This document shows positions 19,293 to 26,609 of a stretch of DNA of 64,000 bases, one piece after another. The translations under genes were made by a program, and so were the position numbers. The DNA is from Niabella pedocola (GTDB lineage Bacteria; Bacteroidota; Bacteroidia; Chitinophagales; Chitinophagaceae), in the NCBI RefSeq assembly GCF_021044425.1, contig NZ_JAJNEC010000006.1, positions 310,001-374,000 of the forward strand. Reading direction: 5' to 3'. The notes beneath the pieces were generated by a model. That model did not search any database, was not told where the DNA came from, and worked only from the letters and a program-made list of their open reading frames with translations. Within the stretch, counting starts at the first letter, position 1; the number at the start of each line of letters is the position of its first letter.

Positions 19293-19300
19293 TATCTTTG
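19293..19300 (+). promoter_or_regulatory. Candidate alpha-operon promoter, -7 element
   Basis: TATCTTTG matches the Bacteroidota -7 consensus TAnnTTTG exactly and lies 16 bp before the infA ATG at 19317, just after a terminator. The -33 word is poor (T-rich stretch at 19271-19276). Confidence 0.6.
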
Positions 19301-19316
19301 CAGCCCTAAAATTTGT

Positions 19317-19535
19317 ATGTCAAAACAACCTTTAATAAAACAAGACGGAGTCATCCTGGAAGCCTTGTCTAATGCGATGTTCAGGGTAAAGCTGGAAAAC
19401 GGCCATGAGGTTTTGGCAACAATTTCCGGTAAGATGCGGATGCATTACATTCGTATTTTGCCTGGTGATAAGGTGGGATTGGAAATGTCTCCTTATGACT
19501 TAACAAGAGGCAGGATAAATTTCCGCTATAAATAA
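19317..19535 (+). CDS. infA: Translation initiation factor IF-1
   Basis: 72 residues, the standard length. The whole protein is one S1/OB fold (VILEALSNAMFRVKLENGHE, then LATISGKMRMHYIRILPGD). It binds the 30S A site during initiation. It is the first gene of the alpha operon here, preceded by its own promoter word and a terminator. In many Bacteroidota it follows secY/map in the spc operon; neither is present in this window. Confidence 0.98.
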   Translation: MSKQPLIKQDGVILEALSNAMFRVKLENGHEVLATISGKMRMHYIRILPGDKVGLEMSPYDLTRGRINFRYK

Positions 19536-19562
19536 TTGGCTAAAAACCTTAAATTAAAAAAG

Positions 19563-19679
19563 ATGAGAGTAAGAGCATCCATTAAAAAACGTAGCGCCGA
19601 CTGCAAAATTGTACGTCGCAAAGGGAAGCTTTATGTAATTAACAAAAAGAATCCCCGTTTTAAACAAAGACAAGGATAA
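19563..19679 (+). CDS. rpmJ: 50S ribosomal protein L36 (bL36)
   Basis: 38 codons: MRVRASIKKRSADCKIVRRK, continuing to NPRFKQRQG. Standard bL36, highly basic. The usual zinc-ribbon cysteines are largely lost (only one Cys visible), so this is the C-minus form. It sits 27 bp after infA and 81 bp before rpsM. Confidence 0.96.
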   Translation: MRVRASIKKRSADCKIVRRKGKLYVINKKNPRFKQRQG

Positions 19680-19760
19680 TTTATTAAAAAACAACAATCA
19701 AGATGCAAGAACCGGAAGGGGCTTGTGCTTTAGATTCAGCATTTAAAATTTAGATAAAAT

Positions 19761-20141
19761 ATGGCACGTATTGCCGGTGTAGACTTACCAAAGAACAAAA
19801 GGGGCGAAATTGGCCTTACCTATATTTATGGTATTGGCCCTTCTACAGCAAAATATATTCTGGACAAGAATAGCATTGACCGCAGCAAAAAAGTAAATGA
19901 GTGGAACGATGAGGATCTGAACGCGATCCGTTCAACCATTACTGAAGAGCTGAAAGTAGAAGGTCAGCTGAGAAGCGAGGTGCAAATGAACATTAAGCGC
20001 CTGCTGGATATCGCCTGCTACCGTGGTCTGCGTCACAGGAAAGGACTTCCGGTGCGTGGTCAGCGTACAAAAACCAACAGCCGTACCCGTAAAGGTAAAC
20101 GTAAGACGGTTGCCGGTAAGAAGAAGGCCGCTAAGAAATAA
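19761..20141 (+). CDS. rpsM: 30S ribosomal protein S13 (uS13)
   Basis: 126 residues, full length, starting MARIAGVDLPKNKRGEIGLT. The typical motif RGLRHRKGLPVRGQRTKTNS lies near the C-terminus, followed by a lysine-rich tail. It sits in the 30S head and contacts the P-site tRNA and the 50S bridge. A terminator-like hairpin at 20172-20214 separates it from rpsK. Confidence 0.98.
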   Translation: MARIAGVDLPKNKRGEIGLTYIYGIGPSTAKYILDKNSIDRSKKVNEWNDEDLNAIRSTITEELKVEGQLRSEVQMNIKRLLDIACYRGLRHRKGLPVRGQRTKTNSRTRKGKRKTVAGKKKAAKK

Positions 20142-20171
20142 TTAGGAGTCAGCTTTTAGTTGTTGGTTGTC

Positions 20172-20214
20172 AGCAGTTGCTGATTACTGATACCTGATAG
20201 CTGACTGCTTTTTT
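20172..20214 (+). terminator. Terminator-like hairpin inside the alpha operon
   Basis: AGCAGT/ACTGCT closing a T-rich repeat element, followed by six T, between rpsM and rpsK. It carries the dispersed word TGATAGCTGAC seen elsewhere in the window. It may only attenuate. Confidence 0.45.
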
Positions 20215-20327
20215 ATATGCACCCGTTACTACCAGATCAATTTCGGACACCCCGGTGCAGGAATAGGGTTGACTGGGCGTTTTGCTCCGCAGAACGTTTT
20301 TATTTTTAAAGATCACCTTTAAGTACA

Positions 20328-20729
20328 ATGGCAAAATCACAAAACAGCGCAAAAGCCGCTGCGAAAAAAAGGATTGTAAAAGTGGATGCGTACGGAGATG
20401 CGCACATTTCTGCAACATTCAACAACATCATCATCAGCTTAACCAACAAATCCGGCCAGGTTATTTCCTGGAGCAGTGCCGGTAAAATGGGCTTCCGCGG
20501 TTCTAAAAAGAACACGCCTTATGCCGCCCAGATGGCTTCTGCAGACGCTGCTAAAGTAGCGCTGGATGCTGGTTTGAAAAGAGTAGATGTATACGTAAAA
20601 GGCCCCGGATCCGGCCGTGAAGGAGCGATCCGCTCGCTTTCCCAGTCTGGCATCGAAGTAGTAATGATCAAAGACGTTACGCCTTTGCCTCACAACGGAT
20701 GCCGTCCTCCCAAGAAGAGAAGAGTATAA
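20328..20729 (+). CDS. rpsK: 30S ribosomal protein S11 (uS11)
   Basis: 133 residues. Typical stretches are AHISATFNNIIISLTN, KNTPYAAQMASADAA, GPGSGREGAIRSLS and PHNGCRPPKKRRV at the C-terminus. It sits in the 30S platform next to S18 and the mRNA exit. The 186-bp gap upstream is long for this operon; a weak stem AAAACC/GGTTTT followed by TA lies directly over its stop codon (20728-20747). Confidence 0.98.
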   Translation: MAKSQNSAKAAAKKRIVKVDAYGDAHISATFNNIIISLTNKSGQVISWSSAGKMGFRGSKKNTPYAAQMASADAAKVALDAGLKRVDVYVKGPGSGREGAIRSLSQSGIEVVMIKDVTPLPHNGCRPPKKRRV

Positions 20730-20895
20730 AACCTTTTTTGGGTTTTTAGTTTCTTGTTTGATGGTATCATCAGACAAAGATGAAGTTCTTTAAAATTTTG
20801 CTGAAGGCTAAAAGCTTAATGCTGAAAGCCGAAGCATGATTGATAGCCAGTTGGCTTTTCATTTTATAAAAAGGGTACACAATTAATTTTTTCCA

Positions 20896-20936
20896 AAGCT
20901 TTTTACTGATTGCTGTACCGGTTTCTAAAAAAGCTT
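20896..20936 (+). promoter_or_regulatory. Inverted repeat in the rpsD leader
   Basis: AAGCTTTTT (20896-20904) and AAAAAGCTT (20928-20936) form a 9-bp stem whose right arm ends 17 bp before the rpsD ATG. It is a possible S4 feedback site or attenuator; both readings are inference. Confidence 0.3.
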
Positions 20937-20952
20937 AAATGAAAGTATAATT

Positions 20953-21558
20953 ATGGCACGTTACAACGGTCCTAAGACCAAGATCTCCCGTATTTTCGGA
21001 GAGCCTATTTTAGGTAATGGTAAATGGTTGGGTAAAAACAGTAACCCTCCCGGTATGCATGGCGAAAAGCGCAAGCGTAAAACCTTAGGGGAGTATGCAT
21101 TGCAGCTGCGCGAAAAACAAAAAGCAAAATACACCTACGGTGTGTTGGAAAAACAATTCCGCAAAACATTTGAGGAAGCCAACCGTCGTAAAGGTATTAC
21201 CGGTGAAAACCTTATTAAATTACTTGAAGCGCGTTTAGACAACACGGTATTCCGTATGGGTATTGCACCCAGCCGTCCTGCTGCACGCCAGCTGGTGAGC
21301 CACAAGCACATTGAAGTAAATGGCGAAGTGGTAAACATTCCTTCTTACCAGCTGAAAGCCGGTGATATCATCACCCTGAAAGAAAACAGCAAGAACCGTT
21401 CTTCTATTACAAGCGTGATCCGTCCTAAGAATCCAAAATTTGGCTGGATCGATTTCAATGAAACTGAAATCAAGGGTACTTTCATCACCTATCCCGAAAG
21501 GGAAAGTGTTCCTGAGAACATTAAGGAGCAACTGATTGTTGAATTGTACAGTAAGTAA
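20953..21558 (+). CDS. rpsD: 30S ribosomal protein S4 (uS4)
   Basis: 201 residues, full length, starting MARYNGPKTKISRIFGEPIL. The S4 RNA-binding domain lies at about 94-155 (RLDNTVFRMGIAPSRPAARQ, LVSHKHIEVNGEVVNIPSY). It is a primary 16S assembly protein at the 5' domain. It has a 223-bp leader containing an inverted repeat, and a 10-bp perfect hairpin follows its stop codon. Confidence 0.98.
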   Translation: MARYNGPKTKISRIFGEPILGNGKWLGKNSNPPGMHGEKRKRKTLGEYALQLREKQKAKYTYGVLEKQFRKTFEEANRRKGITGENLIKLLEARLDNTVFRMGIAPSRPAARQLVSHKHIEVNGEVVNIPSYQLKAGDIITLKENSKNRSSITSVIRPKNPKFGWIDFNETEIKGTFITYPERESVPENIKEQLIVELYSK

Positions 21559-21564
21559 TTTTTT

Positions 21565-21589
21565 AAGTGATGGCGGCCAGCCATCACTT
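21565..21589 (+). promoter_or_regulatory. Perfect hairpin between rpsD and rpoA
   Basis: AAGTGATGGC/GCCATCACTT, 10-bp perfect stem with the 5-nt loop GGCCA. It is not followed by a T-run (TTTACTC), so an RNA processing or stabilising hairpin is more likely than a terminator. Confidence 0.5.
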
Positions 21590-21614
21590 TACTCTTAAAA
21601 TACAAACCTAAAAA

Positions 21615-22616
21615 ATGGCAATTTTAAATTTCCACCAGCCTGACAAAATCATTTTGCAAAAGGCTTCAGATTTCGAAGCTCAGTTTGAGTTTCGTCCATT
21701 AGAGCCGGGGTATGGTGTTACCATTGGTAATGCGCTGCGCCGTGTTTTATTGAACTCTCTTGAGGGATATGCGATTGTAGGTATTAAGATAGAGGGTGTA
21801 GATCATGAATTTGCTACCATGAAAGGGATCAGCGAAGATGTGGTTGAAATCATCCTGAATTTAAAACAGGTACGCTTCAAAAGAATCGTTGATCATGAAG
21901 TGGCCAATGAAAAAATTTCCATTTCTGTAAAAAACCAGACAGAGTTCACCGCAGGTATGATCGCCGATGGAACACAATCCTTCCAGATCATGAACCCGGA
22001 TCTGCTGATCTGCACGATGGATTCTTCTTCCAAACTGGATATCGAACTGACCATTGGTAAAGGCCGTGGTTATGTACCTGCTGAAGATAACAAGGTAAAA
22101 GATGCGCCGGTTGGCTACATCGCTATCGACTCAATCTTCACACCCATTAAAAATGTAAAATACAGCATTGAAAATACCCGTGTGGAACAACGTACGGACT
22201 ATGAAAAGCTGTTGATGGAAGTGAACACAGATGGTACCATTCATCCGGAAGAGGCTGTAAAGCAAGCCAGCCGGATCCTGATTCAACACCTGATGATCAT
22301 TACGGATGAAAACATCACGTTTGACAACAAGGAAGAGAAGAAAGAGGATATGGTAGATGAGCAGACATTGCAACTGCGTAAAGTGCTGAAGACTCCTCTG
22401 GAAGACCTGGATCTTTCCGTACGTGCGTTCAACTGCTTAAAAGCCGCCAAGATCAACTCACTGAGCGAGCTGGTTCAGTACGAGCAGGAAGACCTGATGA
22501 AGTTCCGGAACTTTGGTCAGAAATCCCTTTCTGAAATTGAGCAGGTGCTCATCGAAAGAGGATTGGGCTTTGGTATGGATCTTCAGAAACTGGGAATCGA
22601 TAAAGACGATTATTAA
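21615..22616 (+). CDS. rpoA: RNA polymerase alpha subunit
   Basis: 333 residues. The N-terminal dimerisation and assembly domain runs to about 230 (RPLEPGYGVTIGNALRRVLL and SLEGYAIVGIKIEGVDHEF). The C-terminal domain at about 255-325 has the helix-hairpin-helix DNA-contact region (LKAAKINSLSELVQYEQEDL, FRNFGQKSLSEIEQVL). No truncation or insertion is seen. It is the penultimate gene of the alpha operon. Confidence 0.99.
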   Translation: MAILNFHQPDKIILQKASDFEAQFEFRPLEPGYGVTIGNALRRVLLNSLEGYAIVGIKIEGVDHEFATMKGISEDVVEIILNLKQVRFKRIVDHEVANEKISISVKNQTEFTAGMIADGTQSFQIMNPDLLICTMDSSSKLDIELTIGKGRGYVPAEDNKVKDAPVGYIAIDSIFTPIKNVKYSIENTRVEQRTDYEKLLMEVNTDGTIHPEEAVKQASRILIQHLMIITDENITFDNKEEKKEDMVDEQTLQLRKVLKTPLEDLDLSVRAFNCLKAAKINSLSELVQYEQEDLMKFRNFGQKSLSEIEQVLIERGLGFGMDLQKLGIDKDDY

Positions 22617-22626
22617 ATAATTTGAA

Positions 22627-22700
22627 GATTTGAAAATTTGAGAATGTATTAATGGGTCGGCGTTGCAGCTCTAACCACCATATTTTCAAATTTTCAAATC
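22627..22700 (+). repeat. Long hairpin between rpoA and rplQ
   Basis: GATTTGAAAATTTGA (22627-22641) and its exact complement at 22686-22700 form a 15-bp perfect stem, extendable by about five pairs with G-T wobbles, around a ~35-nt loop. More TTTTCAAATTT words follow to 22717. This is one of the dispersed intergenic word families of the window. Confidence 0.65.
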
Positions 22701-22814
22701 GCCAAATTTTCAAATTTGTATAGTAGGTTACATATCCTTGACACGGTGTAACCGAATTTTTTAACCGGTTTGTGTGTCTGAAATATCAGGCCTCAAATCT
22801 CAAAATCAAATGTC

Positions 22815-23375
22815 ATGCGTCACGGAGACAAAATCAAAAATTTAAGCCGTACCAAAGCACACAGAGATGCGTTGTTGCGTAATCTTTCCTGCCAGCTGAT
22901 CGAGCACAAGCGTATTGTAACTACTATTGCAAAAGCAAAGGCTTTAAGGGTGTATGTAGAACCCCTGATCACTAAAAGCAAGGAAAATACCACACACCAG
23001 CGTCGTATTGTGTTCAGTCATTTACAGGACAAAGAAGCGGTTAAAGAACTGTTCGATGCTGTTGCAACAAAGGTTGGCGGCCGCCCCGGTGGTTATACCC
23101 GCATCATTAAATTAGGGATCCGTCCCGGTGATGCTGCTGAAAAAGCGATGATCGAGCTGGTAGACTTTAACGAAGTTTACGGTAAAGGATCTGATGAAAA
23201 AGCTGCTGGTAAACGCACCCGTCGTCGTGGAGGTAGCGGAAAGAAAAAAGATGAAGCTACTACCGTTGCCGAAGCGGCACCTGTTGAGGAAGTAAAAGAT
23301 GCTGTTGCGCCTGCTGCAGCTGAAGAAGCTCCCGCTACAGAAGCAGAAGCAAAAGACGAAAACAAAGAAGCATAA
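22815..23375 (+). CDS. rplQ: 50S ribosomal protein L17 (bL17) with long acidic tail
   Basis: 186 residues. The first ~115 are standard bL17 (MRHGDKIKNLSRTKAHRDAL, LEPLITKSKEN-like centre, GGRPGGYTRI, AMIELVDFNEVYG). The remaining ~65 are a low-complexity Ala/Glu/Lys tail. Tails of this kind are known in Bacteroidota bL17 and are probably disordered. It ends the alpha operon; a 13-bp terminator follows at 23391. Confidence 0.97.
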   Translation: MRHGDKIKNLSRTKAHRDALLRNLSCQLIEHKRIVTTIAKAKALRVYVEPLITKSKENTTHQRRIVFSHLQDKEAVKELFDAVATKVGGRPGGYTRIIKLGIRPGDAAEKAMIELVDFNEVYGKGSDEKAAGKRTRRRGGSGKKKDEATTVAEAAPVEEVKDAVAPAAAEEAPATEAEAKDENKEA

Positions 23376-23390
23376 TTCTTTTAAAGCAAT

Positions 23391-23427
23391 AAAAGCCCCG
23401 CCCTGGTACTCCTGGGCGGGGCTTTTT
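23391..23427 (+). terminator. Terminator of the alpha ribosomal operon
   Basis: 13-bp perfect stem AAAAGCCCCGCCC/GGGCGGGGCTTTT with a 10-nt loop and T5: the strongest terminator in the window. Confidence 0.95.
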
Positions 23428-23658
23428 GTTGGTGATTATTTTAGAATTGATCCGGAAACCCGGAGGCCTGTTTGAGAATGTTTAAGAATCCTGTATAATT
23501 CTTAAACGTTGTATAAAGAAATGATTAAATACTAGATAATTGCAAACGTTATTGTGGAAAAATAGTATCTTCAACGCTGTTTAAATGCCAACGGTACCGG
23601 TGCTTTTCTATAAAGTTCAGAAGTACGGAGGCAATTCTAAAAGTCAAACAGGAAACAT

Positions 23659-26235
23659 ATGGATGTGGTAAGCAGCCAATCGGTTCAGCACTTCAAAAAT
23701 GATGTGGGGATCAGATTTCAGTTGTATAATAGTTTATTTACTTCGTTACCGTTCAACCGTATTGAGAAGACCGGGATCTTGCTGTCGTTATTGTCCAGCA
23801 TGTGTGAAGAGGGCTATGAAAAGGCGTTAAGTCCTGTTGAAATTGTAGACGATTTTTTTAACCGGCATACTTCTTATTCCGAAGTAAAAACGCAGGTAGA
23901 CCTGTTGTTTCGCCTGGTGCAATATATTGAACGGCAGGTGGTGTTATTTGATGCCCTGGAAGATGCCTCCTATAAAGAAATCAACGATCTGAACGGTACG
24001 GGTACCCTGAAGCAGCTGATGTCTGAAGTGGTACAAAATAACCGGGAAGAAGGGTTTGAACAGGTGCTCAAGGATTTTTGTGTACGCCTGGTACTTACAG
24101 CTCATCCTACACAGTTTTATCCCGGATCCGTACTGGGTATTATCCGGGACCTGAGCAGCGCGCTGATCCGGAATGACGCCAGCGAGATCAACATGTTGTT
24201 GCAACAGCTGGGTAAAACGCCGTTCCTGAAAAAGAAAAAACCCACACCTTATGATGAGGCCGTGAGCCTGATCTGGTACCTGGAAAATGTATTTTACCCG
24301 GCGGCGGGCCGCATTATAAGTGCATTGAAGAACCAGTTTCCACAGATCGATACCGGCAAGCATGCACTGGTGAAAATGGGCTTTTGGCCGGGAGGCGACC
24401 GGGACGGGAATCCTTTTGTAACCACCGATACCACCCTCCAGGTGGCGGGTGCATTGAGGGGTGCCATCCTGAAATGTTACTACATGGATGTGCGCCGGTT
24501 GCGCCGCAGGCTTACATTCCAGGGTGTGGAAGAAGAGCTGGCCGGACTGGAGCAGCAATTATACGATGAGGTTTTTGTGCCGGGGTATGAATCGAAGATA
24601 CAAACGCAGGAAATCATTGGTACGCTGGAGGCGGTTAGGGATGTGGTGAATGAGAAACATAACGGACTCTTTGTAACAAAGATCCAGAACCTCATTAATA
24701 AGATCGAGATCTTCGGTTTGCATTTTGCATCGTTGGATATCCGTCAGGATAGCTCCATACATGAGAAACTGTATGCACAGCTGGCGGCTTCCGGTATATT
24801 GCCGGCCAACTATAATGCACTGACCGAAAAACAAAAAGTGGCATTATTGCTGGAACTGCAGCAGGCAGATGTAACGGCCCTTGTAAAAGATGATGTGGTA
24901 AAGGACACCGTGCAGGTGGTAGACGCCGTTTGCGCGATACAAAAGGCGAATGGAGAAGAAGGGTGTAACCGCTATATCATCAGCCATTGCACTAGCGTAT
25001 TGAATATTATTGAAGTGGTAGGTTTGTTCAGGCTCAGTGGTATCGGCGGTGAAGATTTTAAAGTGGATGTAGTACCGCTGTTTGAAACGATTGAAGACCT
25101 GCAGAATGCAGGCGCCATCATGAAGGATCTGTATTCGATTCCATCCTATAAAGAGCACCTGAACCGGCGTGGTAAAACGCAAACCATCATGCTGGGCTTT
25201 TCGGATGGTACCAAGGATGGCGGCTACCTGATGGCCAACTGGAGCATCTACCGGGCAAAGGAAGAGCTTACACGCATTACCCGCCAGTATGGGTTTGATG
25301 TGATCTTTTTTGACGGCAGGGGAGGTCCTCCCTCAAGAGGTGGCGGTAAAACCCATAAGTTCTATGCTTCCATGGGTAGTCATATTTCCAATAAAGAAAT
25401 TCAGCTGACGATACAGGGGCAAACGGTAAGCGCCAATTTCGGCATCATTGAATCGGCACAGTTCAACCTGGAACAACTCATTAACGCGGGGGTATCCAAT
25501 TCATTGTTTACAGACCGGTATCCGCCTTTAAGCGGCAAAAAGGAAGAGCTGATGCAGGAACTGGCTTCTTATGGCTTTGATGCATACAAGCAATTAAAGG
25601 AGCATCCGCAACTGGCCAACTACCTGTATGAAATGAGTCCGCTTCGTTTTTATAATGAAACCAATATCGGCAGCCGTCCGGCAAAAAGAGGAGGATCGCA
25701 ATCTTCTTTTTCGCTGAATGATCTGCGGGCCATTCCATTTGCCGGAGCATGGAGCCAGCTAAAGCAAAATGTGCCGGGCTTTTACGGTGTAGGTACCGCG
25801 CTGAAAAAAATGGAATACATCGGCCGTTTTGAAGAGCTGAAAAGTCTTTATAAAGAATCGCTGTATTTTAAGACCCTGCTGGATAACTGCGAAATGGCCA
25901 TGTCCAAATCTTATTTTCCCATTACCGCCTACATGGAAAAGGATGAGCAGTTTGGTGGCATCTGGAAAATGATCTATGATGAGTATATACTCACTAAAGA
26001 ATACTTATATAAACTCTCCGGTCACGATACGCTGATGGCTTCCTACCCGGTGGATAAGCTTTCCATCCGCATGCGGGAGCGTATTGTAAAACCATTGGTT
26101 ACGATACAGCAATATGCCCTGGTAAAATTGCGTGAAGGCGGCGATGACCTGGATGAGGCATTGCGCGATGCCTATGGAAAACTGGTGATGCGCTGCTCTT
26201 TTGGTATCATTAATGCCGGCCGCAATTCGGCTTAG
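23659..26235 (+). CDS. ppc: Phosphoenolpyruvate carboxylase
   Basis: 858 residues, complete. It converts PEP and bicarbonate to oxaloacetate, replenishing the TCA cycle. The catalytic histidine is His149 in LTAHPTQ, matching the family LTAHPTE region with Glu replaced by Gln. The second signature reads FFDGRGGPPSRGGG at about 551-564, where the classical enzyme has FHGRGGxxGRGG, a Bacteroidota-type variant. The C-terminus ends in NAGRNSA; the family ends in a short NTG-like tail. It is monocistronic behind the ribosomal terminator. The Ile-Gln-Gly run ELTIQGQTVSANFG is also typical. Confidence 0.95.
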   Translation: MDVVSSQSVQHFKNDVGIRFQLYNSLFTSLPFNRIEKTGILLSLLSSMCEEGYEKALSPVEIVDDFFNRHTSYSEVKTQVDLLFRLVQYIERQVVLFDALEDASYKEINDLNGTGTLKQLMSEVVQNNREEGFEQVLKDFCVRLVLTAHPTQFYPGSVLGIIRDLSSALIRNDASEINMLLQQLGKTPFLKKKKPTPYDEAVSLIWYLENVFYPAAGRIISALKNQFPQIDTGKHALVKMGFWPGGDRDGNPFVTTDTTLQVAGALRGAILKCYYMDVRRLRRRLTFQGVEEELAGLEQQLYDEVFVPGYESKIQTQEIIGTLEAVRDVVNEKHNGLFVTKIQNLINKIEIFGLHFASLDIRQDSSIHEKLYAQLAASGILPANYNALTEKQKVALLLELQQADVTALVKDDVVKDTVQVVDAVCAIQKANGEEGCNRYIISHCTSVLNIIEVVGLFRLSGIGGEDFKVDVVPLFETIEDLQNAGAIMKDLYSIPSYKEHLNRRGKTQTIMLGFSDGTKDGGYLMANWSIYRAKEELTRITRQYGFDVIFFDGRGGPPSRGGGKTHKFYASMGSHISNKEIQLTIQGQTVSANFGIIESAQFNLEQLINAGVSNSLFTDRYPPLSGKKEELMQELASYGFDAYKQLKEHPQLANYLYEMSPLRFYNETNIGSRPAKRGGSQSSFSLNDLRAIPFAGAWSQLKQNVPGFYGVGTALKKMEYIGRFEELKSLYKESLYFKTLLDNCEMAMSKSYFPITAYMEKDEQFGGIWKMIYDEYILTKEYLYKLSGHDTLMASYPVDKLSIRMRERIVKPLVTIQQYALVKLREGGDDLDEALRDAYGKLVMRCSFGIINAGRNSA

Positions 26236-26609
26236 CGCTTCGGGAATTTAAAATATCCAATAAAGGACTTCGAATGTGAAAGAAACATTCGTTATGGCGC
26301 TGCCATCCTGTTTCTTACGGTAATCCGGTTATTAGCCACTGCATTTACAGGATTGCCGCAGCTGCACAGATATGGATGTGCTGCCGCGCTGCACTGATTC
26401 AAATTTTGTATGGATCATTGAAAAGACCGGCGTCAACACCCGGTGTGGAGTATTAAATATGGGAATGCCGCAAATGTGAAGATATAGGGCCATGCAACGT
26501 TGCACTCAATTCTGTATGGATGCGTTAACAGAGCACCGCAATCTGCCGGAGTATAAAATCGCATGCAGACAGTCCTGCTGCTGCGTTGGGATCCTTACCG
26601 CTCCATTTA
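26236..26609. other. 374-bp convergent intergenic region, no gene seen
   Basis: It lies between the 3' ends of ppc and the rhamnosidase gene. Small hairpins are present: CGAATGT/ACATTCG at 26271-26291 and ACCGG/CCGGT near 26428-26447. Two diverged copies of a TTGCACT...TGTATGGAT motif also occur (about 26392-26417 and 26500-26522). No T-tract terminator and no coding signal were found. Confidence 0.5.
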
